From DATFEN01 sp035691285 (GTDB taxonomy: Bacteria; Acidobacteriota; Vicinamibacteria; Fen-336): DNA of 12,536 nucleotides. Under the pieces are notes generated by a model. It saw nothing but the letters and a program-made list of their open reading frames with translations, was not told the DNA's origin and did no database searches. The stretch is from assembly GCA_035691285.1 (NCBI GenBank), contig DASSJI010000152.1, positions 1-12,536 of the forward strand. Reading direction: 5' to 3'. The position numbers were made by a program, and so were the translations under genes. This document shows, one piece after another, positions 1 to 7,737 of the stretch; positions within the stretch are counted from its first letter, which is position 1, and each line of letters begins with the position of its first letter.

Positions 1-612
1 CCTGGCTGCCGGAGACGGCGCGGGCGGCCATGGGGCCGGCACGGGCGGCGGCGCCGCGACGCGCGGCGGGACCGCCGCCGGAGTGGCGACCGGGGCCGGC
101 GGAGGGGGCGGCGCCGGCGGCGGCGGGGCCGCGGCAGGGGGTGGATGGGACACGCGGGGAAGCGGCGCGTGGGCATGCGGCGCCGGGGGCGGTGGTGCCT
201 CCATCGCGGCGCGCATCTCGGCCGCCGACGTCGGGCGGACCGACGCCGTCCGCTGGCCGTCGGCAGGCGCGTGAAGGGCCTCCATGGAGTCGAGGTCCTC
301 GGGCGCCATCACCACCGTCCCGGCCACCTCCTCGGGAAGCACCTTGATGAGGACTTCGCCCAGGCGCACGACGTCGCCGCTGGCCAGGGCCGACCGCTCG
401 ACCTTCTTTCCGTTCACGTAGATGCCGTTGGCGCTCCCGGCGTCGCGGATGGAGATGCCCTGGGGTCCGGCCTCGACGACGGCATGGCGACGTGAGCAGC
501 GGGCGTCGTTGAGGACGAGGTCGCAGGAGGGGTCGCGCCCGAGCACCGCGAGCGTGCCCGACAGCTCCACCTCATGCGGCTCGCCCGCCGGGTACTTGAC
601 CTCGAACCTCAC
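1..612 (-). CDS. FHA-domain protein with proline-rich tail, 3'-truncated by window edge
   Basis: Reading the minus strand from a GTG at 612 gives 204 residues with no stop before the window edge, so the C-terminus is missing. Residues 1-91 form a forkhead-associated domain, a phosphothreonine-peptide binding module. The signature residues are G25-R26, S40-R41-x-H43, N62-G63 and N67-G68, in the usual order and spacing (GRDPSCDLVL, CSRRH, SANGIYVNGKKV). Residues 92-139 are a mixed, partly acidic linker. Residues 140-201 are almost entirely Pro and Ala, typical of a flexible tether to another domain lying outside the window. Start choice: the first beta-strand (RFEVKYPAG) begins directly after the GTG, and no ATG/GTG further upstream suits the fold. 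No Shine-Dalgarno is visible; a possible promoter abuts the start. The gene diverges from the glutamate dehydrogenase gene. Its binding partner is unknown. The FHA assignment is secure; overall function is not. Confidence 0.9.
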   Translation of the reverse strand, partial: MRFEVKYPAGEPHEVELSGTLAVLGRDPSCDLVLNDARCSRRHAVVEAGPQGISIRDAGSANGIYVNGKKVERSALASGDVVRLGEVLIKVLPEEVAGTVVMAPEDLDSMEALHAPADGQRTASVRPTSAAEMRAAMEAPPPPAPHAHAPLPRVSHPPPAAAPPPPAPPPPPAPVATPAAVPPRVAAPPPVPAPWPPAPSPAAR

Positions 613-622
613 GATATCCCGT

Positions 623-650
623 AGTGTACGCGGGACTTTTGCCGATTCAA
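623..650 (-). promoter_or_regulatory. candidate promoter of the FHA gene
   Basis: On the minus strand TTGAAT (650-645), a 16-base spacer and TACACT (628-623) resemble a housekeeping -35/-10 pair (4 of 6 matches each). The GTG start at 612 lies 10 nt beyond the -10, so the predicted transcript start falls within a few bases of the start codon and leaves no room for a Shine-Dalgarno. This lies in the 96-base divergent gap 613-708. The call is by eye only. Confidence 0.35.
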
Positions 651-692
651 GCCGCGCCGTTCGGAGGCTGGCGGCCCGGGGCCGGGCTGGTG

Positions 693-698
693 TAGCAT
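693..698 (+). promoter_or_regulatory. candidate -10 element of the glutamate dehydrogenase gene
   Basis: TAGCAT, preceded by TGG (TGG-TGTAGCAT context), sits 10 nt upstream of the ATG at 709. No convincing -35 hexamer is seen 16-18 bases further upstream, and no purine-rich Shine-Dalgarno precedes the ATG (the last bases are CGCTCCCC). Spacing matches the element proposed for the divergent FHA gene, suggesting a near-leaderless transcript. Weak, position-based evidence. Confidence 0.28.
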
Positions 699-708
699 CG
701 CGCTCCCC

Positions 709-3700
709 ATGATCACGACGGACCCGAAGGCGCGTGCGGAGCGGCTGCAAGCCCTTCTGGACGTCCTGCGCGGCGAGTCGCCCGCCGAGGACCGCGAGCT
801 GGTCCTGCAGCTCGCGCCGCCCTTCTTCGCGGACATGCCCGACCGGATCGCCCTGGGCGTCCCCGTGCCGGCCCTGGCGGCCCGCCTGCTCGCCCACTTC
901 CGCTTCGTGGTCCGCGAGATGCCTCCGGCGCACCAGCTCTACCGGGGGCTGCCGGGAATCCACGTGTCGACGCGCAACCCCGGCGAGGACGAGGCTCGGC
1001 GGATCGGAGGCGGCCAGGGCCTGCCCGTCGAGACAACGATCGTCGAGACCCACACGATCGACGCGCCGTTCATCTTCGAGAGCGTCAAGAACTACTTCCG
1101 CAAGCAGGGGCTCCGGGTGTTCTCGGCCATCCACCCGATCTTCACGGTGCGCCGCCAGTGGGAGCGCATCGCCTGGCTCGGCGGCCCGCGGGACGACGGC
1201 CAGAAGGAGTGCTACTGCCACTTCCAGATCGAGGAGGTGGAGTCGAGGGAGCGCCTGCGCCGGATCGAGCACGAGATCTACTCGGTGCTGAAGTGCGTGT
1301 TCACGGCGGTCGAGGACTTCCAGGACATGATCCGGAACGTCCGGGAGATGAAGCCGCTGCTCCGGGGCCGCAACGGCGATCCCGCCGAAGTGGAGTCCTC
1401 CCGGTCCTTCCTGGACTGGCTGCTCGACGACAACTACGTCTTCCAGGGCACGGTCAAGTACCGGATCGGCGCGGACGGCCAGCCCGAACGCATCCCCGAG
1501 ACCGCCACCGGCGTGTTCCAGGACCCCGCGCTCCTACCGGTCGTCTTCCCCGGGCTCGTGGAGGAGGTGGAGTCGCACCTCGTCCCCGGCCCCGAGGACC
1601 GGCGCATCATCGACATCGACTACTGCAACAACGCCTCGGCCATCTACCACCTCGAGCCGATCGACGACGTCGTGGTCCGTGAATGGGGGCCGGACGGAAC
1701 GCTCCAGGGCGCGATGCTCCTCATGGGCCGCCTGGCCAAGGGCGCCTTCACGCAGAAGGCTGCGGCCATCCCGCTGCTGCGCGAGAAGCACGACTGGATC
1801 CTCGCGCAGAGCGGCGCGATGCCGAAGTCCCACGCCTACCGCGAGATCCGCGCGCTCTTCAACCGCTTCCCGCAGCGGGAGCTCCTCTACGCCGACGCGT
1901 CGAGCCTGAAGGACCTGGTCGAGCGCCTCGCCCACATGACGTCGGACGAGGAGGTCGTCGTCCACTCGCGCCGGGGCCCGGGCTACGTGGCGCTCTCCAT
2001 CGCGTTCTCGCGCCTGCGGTACTCGTATCGGATCGAGGAGGACCTGAAGCTGGCCCTCGCCGACGCCTTCGGGCCGATCTCCTTCTCCACCTCGGCCGAC
2101 CTCGGCACGGTCTCGCTGCTCCTCTTCTACTTCGAGGCCTCGCGCCTCGAGCACGCGGTGGAGGTGGAGAAGGCGAGGACGCTGTGCACCCCGCTGCTCA
2201 CGACCTGGGAGGACCGGGCGGGAACGGCCCTCGAGCTGGCGTTCGGCGAGGGCGAGGGGCGGCGGCTGTTCCGGAAGTACATCCGCACGGAGAGCCGCAG
2301 CGGGCTGTATCGCGAGTCGACCCCGCCCGAGCAGGTGCCGGCCGACATCCGCCTCTTCGAGGCGCTCGAGGGACGGCTCGAGGTGCGGATCGCCGCGAAG
2401 AAGCCCCAGATCGCGACGATCAACCTCTATCACGTGGAGCCCCTGGGTCTCACCGACACCTTGCGCACCCTCCAGAACCTGGGCCTCGAGGTGGTGGAGG
2501 AGCTGCGCCTGCCCCTGACGCTGCCGGAGACCCGCACCGCCTACCTCTACCGCTTCGACGTCCTTGCCGCCGCGGAGCGCATCGAGGCGCTCGTCGCCGG
2601 CGAGGAGCGCTTCGCGAGGGCGCTCCAGGCCCTGGACGAGGGGCGCGCCACGGACGATCCGCTGAACGGCCTGCTGCTGTTCGCCGGCCTGTCGTGGCGC
2701 GAGGTCGAGGTGCTCCGCACGCTCCGCAACCACCTGCTTCAGATCCGCACCCACTACAACGCCGAGACGGTCAACGGCGTGCTGCTGCGGAACGCCTCGG
2801 TCGCCGCCGCCCTCCACCGCTACTTCAGGGCGCGCTTCGATCCCGACTTCACGGGCGAGCGCGCGCCCGCCGTGGAGGAGGCGGAGGCGGGCGTCGCCAA
2901 GGCGCTCGAGTCGGTGCGCAGCCTCGCCGAGGACGAGGTGCTGCGCGCCCTCGCGAACCTGATCCGCGCTGCTCTGCGCACCAACGTCTACCAGCGTCCC
3001 GAGCGCCCGGTCTTCTCGATCAAGGTGGAGAGCCGCAAGGTCGAGGGCATGCCCTCGCCGCGTCCGCTCTTCGAGATCTACGTCCACTCCCGGCGCCTCG
3101 AGGGCATCCACCTGCGGGGCGGCAAGGTGGCGCGGGGCGGGATCCGCTGGAGCGACCGCCACGACGACTTCCGCACCGAGATCCTGGGCCTGATGAAGAC
3201 CCAGATGGTGAAGAACTCCGTGATCGTTCCGGTGGGCTCGAAGGGCGGCTTCGTGCTCAAGGGCAACGTGCCGGGCCGACCCGCCCTCGACCAGTACCTG
3301 GTCGACCGCTACCGCGAGTTCGTCTCGGGGCTCCTCGACGTCACCGACAACGTCGTCGAGGGTAAGGTGCTGCATCCGCCCGAGGTCGTGCGCCACGACG
3401 GCGAGGACCCGTACCTCGTGGTCGCCGCCGACAAGGGGACCGCGCACCTGTCGGACACGGCGAACAGCGTTTCGAACCAATACGGCTTCTGGCTGGGGGA
3501 CGCCTTCGCCTCGGGCGGCAGCGCCGGGTACGACCACAAGAAGATGGGCATCACGGCCCGGGGCGCTTGGGAATGCGTGAAGCACAGCTTCTGGAACCTG
3601 GGCATGGACATCCAGAAGGAGCCGTTCACGGCCATCGGCATCGGCGACATGTCCGGGGACGTCTTCGGCAACGGCGCCCTGCTGTCGCCGGTGATGAAGC

Positions 3701-4932
3701 TCGTGGCCGCCTTCAACCACGCCCACGTCTTCCTCGACCCCACGCCCGACATCGAGCGGAGCTTCAAGGAGCGGCAGCGGCTCTTCGCCCTTCCGCGCTC
3801 GGGCTGGCGCGACTACGACCCCTCCCTGATCAGCAAGGGCGGCGGCGTCTTCGACCGCTCCGCCAAGGCGATCCCCCTCAGTCCCGAGATGCGGTCGCTG
3901 CTCGACATCCAGGGCGATGCCGCGTCGGGCGAGGAGGTGATCCGTCGCATCCTCCAGGCCAGGGTGGACCTCTTCTACAACGGCGGCATCGGAACCTACG
4001 TCAAGGCGCAGGGCGAGGACGACGCCGACGTCGGCGACCGGGCCAACGACCGCGTGCGCGTCAACGGCGCCGAGGTGCGCGCCCGCGTCGTGGGCGAGGG
4101 CGGCAACCTGGGCTTGACGCAGCGCGGCCGGCTCGAGTACTGGCAGAAAGGCGGCCTCATCAACACCGACGCCGTGGACAACTCGGGCGGCGTCGACACG
4201 TCGGACCACGAGGTCAACATCAAGATCCTGATGGACGTCCTGGTGAAGAAGGGCGTCGTCAAGGGCCGCGAGGAGCGCAACCGCATCCTGGCGGAGATGA
4301 CCGGCGAGGTGGCCGAGCTGGTGCTGGCCGACAACGCCGGCCAGGCGCTGTGCCTGAGCCTCGACGGCATCCGCAGCGCCAGCCGCTACGAGGAGTTCGT
4401 GCAGTTCGTCGAGGACATGCTCGGCGCCGGCGTCCTGAACCGGGCCGACGACGCGATCCCGACCCGCGACGAGCTGCTCGCGAGCCCGGGCCGGAAGCGA
4501 GGGCTGCCGCGCCCGCTCCTGGCCGTGCTGCTCGGGCACACGAAGAACTGGGCGTTCCAGATGCTCATGGAGACCGACTTCCCCGACAGCGCCGCGGGGC
4601 GGCCGCTCCTTGCCGCGTACTTCCCGAAGCGACTGCGGGCGAGCTACGCGGAGCACTTCGACGGCCATGCCTTGAAGCGCGAGATCATCGCCACGGTGGC
4701 GGTCAACTACCTGGTCAACAACGCCGGCGTGACCTTCCTGGAGCGGGTGACCGAGAAGACCGGGACGGACCTCGGAACGCTCGTCGCCGCCTACCTCGAG
4801 CTCGACTCGCAGACCGCCCGCGAGAAGCGCGCGGCCGTGCGCGCGGCGGACTCGCCCGCGGCGAAGGCGCAGGAGGCCCTGCTCGATATCGAGGGCGCGC
4901 TGGAGGCCGCGATCCTGAAGAAGCTGGCCTAG
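709..4932 (+). CDS. gdh: NAD-dependent glutamate dehydrogenase, large (Bac_GDH) class
   Basis: This 1407-residue protein is a large NAD-specific glutamate dehydrogenase. It oxidatively deaminates L-glutamate to 2-oxoglutarate and ammonium with NAD+, usually in the catabolic direction, in the cytoplasm. The N-terminal half (about 1-700) is the long region that carries ACT-like regulatory modules in this family. The catalytic half begins near 700. Diagnostic blocks are GKVARGGIRWSDRHDDF from 805, LMKTQMVKN with K830/K835, GSKGG with K845 (probable catalytic lysine), AADKGTAHLSDTAN with D908 (probable catalytic aspartate), the nucleotide-binding stretch GIGDMSGDVFGNG at 977-989, SKGGGVFDRS at 1042-1051, and the later GEGGNLGLTQ block. 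Characterised members are nearer 1,600 residues. After the conserved NYLVNNAG segment (1333-1340) only about 67 residues remain, so the C-terminal helical part appears shortened. The reading frame is intact. The hydrolase gene follows after two bases. The family call is certain; residue roles are by homology. Confidence 0.96.
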   Translation: MITTDPKARAERLQALLDVLRGESPAEDRELVLQLAPPFFADMPDRIALGVPVPALAARLLAHFRFVVREMPPAHQLYRGLPGIHVSTRNPGEDEARRIGGGQGLPVETTIVETHTIDAPFIFESVKNYFRKQGLRVFSAIHPIFTVRRQWERIAWLGGPRDDGQKECYCHFQIEEVESRERLRRIEHEIYSVLKCVFTAVEDFQDMIRNVREMKPLLRGRNGDPAEVESSRSFLDWLLDDNYVFQGTVKYRIGADGQPERIPETATGVFQDPALLPVVFPGLVEEVESHLVPGPEDRRIIDIDYCNNASAIYHLEPIDDVVVREWGPDGTLQGAMLLMGRLAKGAFTQKAAAIPLLREKHDWILAQSGAMPKSHAYREIRALFNRFPQRELLYADASSLKDLVERLAHMTSDEEVVVHSRRGPGYVALSIAFSRLRYSYRIEEDLKLALADAFGPISFSTSADLGTVSLLLFYFEASRLEHAVEVEKARTLCTPLLTTWEDRAGTALELAFGEGEGRRLFRKYIRTESRSGLYRESTPPEQVPADIRLFEALEGRLEVRIAAKKPQIATINLYHVEPLGLTDTLRTLQNLGLEVVEELRLPLTLPETRTAYLYRFDVLAAAERIEALVAGEERFARALQALDEGRATDDPLNGLLLFAGLSWREVEVLRTLRNHLLQIRTHYNAETVNGVLLRNASVAAALHRYFRARFDPDFTGERAPAVEEAEAGVAKALESVRSLAEDEVLRALANLIRAALRTNVYQRPERPVFSIKVESRKVEGMPSPRPLFEIYVHSRRLEGIHLRGGKVARGGIRWSDRHDDFRTEILGLMKTQMVKNSVIVPVGSKGGFVLKGNVPGRPALDQYLVDRYREFVSGLLDVTDNVVEGKVLHPPEVVRHDGEDPYLVVAADKGTAHLSDTANSVSNQYGFWLGDAFASGGSAGYDHKKMGITARGAWECVKHSFWNLGMDIQKEPFTAIGIGDMSGDVFGNGALLSPVMKLVAAFNHAHVFLDPTPDIERSFKERQRLFALPRSGWRDYDPSLISKGGGVFDRSAKAIPLSPEMRSLLDIQGDAASGEEVIRRILQARVDLFYNGGIGTYVKAQGEDDADVGDRANDRVRVNGAEVRARVVGEGGNLGLTQRGRLEYWQKGGLINTDAVDNSGGVDTSDHEVNIKILMDVLVKKGVVKGREERNRILAEMTGEVAELVLADNAGQALCLSLDGIRSASRYEEFVQFVEDMLGAGVLNRADDAIPTRDELLASPGRKRGLPRPLLAVLLGHTKNWAFQMLMETDFPDSAAGRPLLAAYFPKRLRASYAEHFDGHALKREIIATVAVNYLVNNAGVTFLERVTEKTGTDLGTLVAAYLELDSQTAREKRAAVRAADSPAAKAQEALLDIEGALEAAILKKLA

Positions 4933-4934
4933 GC

Positions 4935-6968
4935 GTGGCCCAGGTCGCGCTGCTCCTCGCGGCCCTCGTCGCAGGGCCCGTCCGCGACTTCGAGATCCGG
5001 CGGGACGCGATCATCCTGAAGGACGGCGTGCGACTCTCGGCCACCTATTTCCTGCCGAAGGCGAAGGCCGGCGAGCGCTTTCCAGTGCTGCTCGAGTTCC
5101 TGCCCTATCGGAAGGACGACTCGTTCTACCTGCGCGACTACCCCCTCCACAGCTACTGGACCCGAACCGGGCTCGCGAGCGCGAAGGTCGACCTGCGCGG
5201 CACCGGCGCTTCGGAGGGCGTCGCTCCGGAGCGCGAGTACTCGGATCGCGAGCTGGACGATGCGGTCGAGGTGATCGCGAAGCTTGCGGCCATGCCCTGG
5301 TCGAACGGCAACGTCGGCATGTGGGGCATCTCGTGGGGCGGCTTCAACGCGATCCAGGTGGCGATGCGGGAGCCGCCGGCCCTCAAGGCGATCCTGGCGG
5401 CTGACGCCGCCGACAACGTCTATCGGGACGGCATCGACTTCCTCGACGGCGCGTTCCACGTGGACTCGTACCACCTGCAGGTCCACCACGAGGCCGCGCT
5501 GCCGCGCCCGCCGGACTACGCCCTCGACGAGGCCTACTTCCGCGACCGCTTCGAGCGGAAGCCCTGGTTCTTCACCTACCTCCGGCACCAGCAGGACGGC
5601 CCCTTCTGGCGCAAGAGCGCGCTGCAGTTCGCCCCGGCGAAGCTGAAGGTCCCCGCCTACCTCATCGGCGGGCTGCTCGACGGCTATCGTGACGCGATTC
5701 CCCGCATGCTGGAGTCCGCGTCCGCGCCGGTCCTGGCCGAGATCGGCCCCTGGAACCACTCGTGGCCGCACGACGGCACGCCGGGGCCGAACCACGAGTG
5801 GGGCCGCACCGCGGTCGCCTTCTGGAAGCGCTGGCTGGGAGCGGGCGCGAAGCCGCCGAGCGGCCCGCCCGAGAAGCGCTTCGCCGTGTTCGTCCGCGAC
5901 GCCCACGAGCCGGACGCGCGCCTCCCGACCACGCCGGGCCATTGGCGCTACGAGGAGTGGCCGATCCGGCGCACCGAGTGGCGCACGCTCCACCCGGCTG
6001 CCGAGCGCGGCCTCCAGGGGACGCCGCCCGCGGCTGGCGAGGACCGCCTGCGCTACAGCCCCGGCTCAGGCATTGCCGCCGGGCTGTGGTGGGGCGAGCC
6101 GACGGGGGACATGCGCCCCGACGACGCCACGAGCCTCGTCTACGACTCCACGCGCCTCGCCGAGGCGTTCGAGATCGTCGGCTTCCCGCGCGTCCGCCTG
6201 CGCGCCGCCGTGGACGCTCCGCTGGCCCACTTCGTCGCGCGCCTCGAGGACGTGCACCCCGACGGCCGCGTCTCCCTCGTGGCCGCCGCGCTCCTGAACG
6301 GCGCCCAGCGCAAGGACCCTCTGCGTCCGGAGCCGCTGGTGCCGGGCCGGGCCAGCGATCTCGCCTTCGAACTCCACTTCACGACGTGGACGTTCCGGCC
6401 AGGGCACCGCGTCCGGCTCGCGGTGACGAACGCGCAGTTCCCGATGATCTGGCCGACGCCCTACAACATGACGATGACGCTCCAGCTCGGCGAGGGCACG
6501 AGCCTGTCCCTGCCGGTCATCCCGAAGGCCGCGCGCGAGACGCCGTCCTGGCCGCCGCCCGAGCCGCGCCTGCAGCGTCCGGACGCGCGTTACGGCGAGT
6601 GCGAGAGCTGGCCGAACGGCACGCAAGAGTGGACCCGCGACCAGCTCCGCGGTGAGGCACGCTACGACTGGCGGACGTCGTGCGCCTGGGAGCTGGGCGC
6701 GGAAGGCGCGACGCCGTCCCGGCGCTACCTCTCCACGGAGCGCAACCGCTACTCCGTCGACGAAGGCGACCCGGCCCGCGCCTCCTTCCGGGGCGACGAG
6801 ACGCACGTGATCGACCTGCCGGGCCGGCGGCTGGAGCTGCGCACGACGCTCGAGGTGCGCTCGGACGCGACGACCTTCTACGTCGTGTTCACTCGCCGCA
6901 TCCTGGAAAACGAGCGCCTGGTGCGGGAGAAGCAGTGGGCGGAGGACATCCCGAGGGACCTCCAGTGA
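4935..6968 (+). CDS. CocE/NonD-family serine hydrolase (peptidase S15, X-Pro dipeptidyl-peptidase type)
   Basis: From the GTG at 4935 the product is 677 residues. The S15 alpha/beta-hydrolase domain starts near 19. The catalytic set is visible: Y58 in LPYRKDD (oxyanion-hole Tyr, as in cocaine esterase CocE), nucleophile S133 in WGISWGG, D249 in GGLLDGY and H275 in GPWNH. A PepX_C-type beta-sandwich follows to about 530, then a Trp-rich extension of about 148 residues. The family hydrolyses acyl esters, or dipeptides from Xaa-Pro N-termini; the substrate here cannot be told. Residues 1-14 (MAQVALLLAALVAG) look like a short, uncharged signal sequence. The only two cysteines, C556 and C583, both lie in the C-terminal extension and could form a disulfide outside the cytoplasm. 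Start: only this GTG precedes the domain. It lies two bases after the dehydrogenase stop with no Shine-Dalgarno, implying translational coupling. The family call is secure; substrate and export are inferred. Confidence 0.92.
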   Translation: MAQVALLLAALVAGPVRDFEIRRDAIILKDGVRLSATYFLPKAKAGERFPVLLEFLPYRKDDSFYLRDYPLHSYWTRTGLASAKVDLRGTGASEGVAPEREYSDRELDDAVEVIAKLAAMPWSNGNVGMWGISWGGFNAIQVAMREPPALKAILAADAADNVYRDGIDFLDGAFHVDSYHLQVHHEAALPRPPDYALDEAYFRDRFERKPWFFTYLRHQQDGPFWRKSALQFAPAKLKVPAYLIGGLLDGYRDAIPRMLESASAPVLAEIGPWNHSWPHDGTPGPNHEWGRTAVAFWKRWLGAGAKPPSGPPEKRFAVFVRDAHEPDARLPTTPGHWRYEEWPIRRTEWRTLHPAAERGLQGTPPAAGEDRLRYSPGSGIAAGLWWGEPTGDMRPDDATSLVYDSTRLAEAFEIVGFPRVRLRAAVDAPLAHFVARLEDVHPDGRVSLVAAALLNGAQRKDPLRPEPLVPGRASDLAFELHFTTWTFRPGHRVRLAVTNAQFPMIWPTPYNMTMTLQLGEGTSLSLPVIPKAARETPSWPPPEPRLQRPDARYGECESWPNGTQEWTRDQLRGEARYDWRTSCAWELGAEGATPSRRYLSTERNRYSVDEGDPARASFRGDETHVIDLPGRRLELRTTLEVRSDATTFYVVFTRRILENERLVREKQWAEDIPRDLQ

Positions 6969-6981
6969 ACACTGCTTCGGG

Positions 6982-6997
6982 GGCGGTCGAGACCGCC
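6982..6997. terminator. inverted repeat between convergent genes, possible bidirectional terminator
   Basis: GGCGGTC-GA-GACCGCC is a perfect 7-bp inverted repeat with a two-base centre, lying in the 30-base gap between the stop of the hydrolase gene (+) and the stop of vapC (-). In RNA it would realistically fold as a 6-bp stem with a 4-nt loop. There is no U-tract on either side, so it is not a canonical intrinsic terminator. Its position is the main support. Confidence 0.4.
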
Positions 6998-6998
6998 T

Positions 6999-7427
6999 TC
7001 AGGCGATGGGGTTGACCCAGCGCAACCGCGGGAAGCGTCCGAAGTCCGAATCGTTGGAGTGCAGCTCGCCCTGGTGCTCGATCGCGATCGCTGCGAGCTG
7101 GGCGTCGGTCGTGAGGTTCGCCGCGACGCCCGTGTGTCGGAGAAGGCCGAAGGCGATCTCGAGGTGACGCGGGCCGGGCTGGAGGAAATGGACGTGCGGC
7201 CGCGCCAGCCACTCCGCTACATGGGCGAGGCTCGATTCCACCGAGAGCGGCCGGTCCAGGACGCGAGGGTTGGATGCCAGCCGGACGAAGCCGAACAGCG
7301 CCGGGGCGGCGACACCGACTTCCCGCCGCCCGTTCATCAGGCTCTCCCACCAGCGTCTGGCGCGCGCGTGCTCGGGAAACGCCGTCACATGGGCGTACAG
7401 GAGCAGGTTGACATCGGGCACGATCAC
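6999..7427 (-). CDS. vapC: VapC-family PIN-domain ribonuclease toxin
   Basis: This 142-residue protein is a PIN-domain toxin of a type II toxin-antitoxin system. Such toxins are Mg2+-dependent RNases that cut specific tRNA or rRNA sites and arrest growth when the antitoxin is lost. The N-terminal strand IVPDVNLLLYA carries the first metal-binding acid, D5. APALFGFVRLASNPRV (42-56) matches the FVR...NPRV motif of the Mtu_PIN_fam (TIGR00028) group. LTTDAQLAAIAIEH (105-118) supplies D108, and SNDSDFGRF (124-132) supplies D126/D128. The end, LRWVNPIA, is also typical. G46 lies where many PIN proteins have a glutamate, but this is common in this subgroup. The start is GTG at 7427, overlapping the antitoxin stop by four bases (GTGA), so translation is probably coupled. 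Activity and target are inferred from family. Confidence 0.93.
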   Translation of the reverse strand: MIVPDVNLLLYAHVTAFPEHARARRWWESLMNGRREVGVAAPALFGFVRLASNPRVLDRPLSVESSLAHVAEWLARPHVHFLQPGPRHLEIAFGLLRHTGVAANLTTDAQLAAIAIEHQGELHSNDSDFGRFPRLRWVNPIA

Positions 7428-7702
7428 CGCGTCTTCCGCCTGCGCCCGCGCGCCAGGCCGACCACGGCGACGTCCTCCTGCTCGTCCGCCAGTGCGTTGA
7501 GCCTGGCGCGGTCGATGCCGGGCAGCAGGCGGGCCGCGTGCGGCCGCAGTCGGTAGGGCTTCTGCCGACGCTGGCCGCCCGGTGAAGTCAAGCCGCGGCG
7601 CAAGGCGTCGTTGATGACGTCCTTGAACGGCCTCCGCACGCGGTGCACCTCGTCGCTGACCAGCCTCTCCACGTCGGGGTCCAGGGTGAGCGTCGTTCTC
7701 AT
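7424..7702 (-). CDS. vapB: VapB-type ribbon-helix-helix antitoxin
   Basis: This is a 92-residue antitoxin encoded directly upstream of vapC. MRTTLTLDPDV is the ribbon strand of a ribbon-helix-helix DNA-binding domain, and RPFKDVINDALRRGL (about 24-38) is the second helix. The remainder, rich in Arg, includes the toxin-binding segment around LLPGIDRARLNAL, seen in VapB antitoxins that pair with this VapC type. In such systems the antitoxin neutralises the toxin and, with it, represses its own promoter. Start choice: the ATG at 7702 begins exactly at the conserved MRTTLTLD. The same frame is open up to an ATG at 7783, but that extension has no family resemblance and would run through the putative promoter. 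There is no Shine-Dalgarno. A promoter-like element ends six bases before the ATG, suggesting a leaderless message. Confidence 0.9.
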   Translation of the reverse strand: MRTTLTLDPDVERLVSDEVHRVRRPFKDVINDALRRGLTSPGGQRRQKPYRLRPHAARLLPGIDRARLNALADEQEDVAVVGLARGRRRKTR

Positions 7703-7708
7703 CGCGGG

Positions 7709-7737
7709 ATCATGATGCGCCGAAGCCCACGCGTCAA
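7709..7737 (-). promoter_or_regulatory. candidate vapBC promoter with overlapping palindrome
   Basis: On the minus strand TTGACG (7737-7732; 5 of 6 to consensus), a 17-base spacer and CATGAT (7714-7709; 4 of 6) form a good sigma-70-type promoter. The ATG of vapB is six bases past the -10, so transcription would start at or next to the A of the ATG. The -10 is embedded in the palindrome ATCATGAT (7709-7716), a possible site for VapB/VapBC autorepression. Operator function is inferred. Confidence 0.5.

Noticed and set aside
30..347. Plus-strand open frame opposite the FHA proline-rich tail
   Set aside because: It is the complement of Pro/Ala codon runs, with low-complexity product and no start signal.
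1534..4668. Very long open frame of 1044 codons antisense to the glutamate dehydrogenase gene
   Set aside because: It is an artefact of strong G/C third-position bias. The translation is low-complexity, Val/Glu/Leu/Arg-rich and has no recognisable motif, while the plus-strand gene has clear family blocks throughout.
3567..4934. In-frame upstream extension of the hydrolase gene through the dehydrogenase coding region
   Set aside because: The extension is Arg/Gly/Pro-rich shadow sequence in another frame of the dehydrogenase gene; the recognisable S15 protein begins at the GTG at 4935.
6999..7427. VapC judged inactive because G46 replaces the glutamate common in many PIN domains
   Set aside because: The LFGFVRLASNPRV context is normal for the Mtu_PIN_fam group, and D5, D108, D126 and D128 are present.
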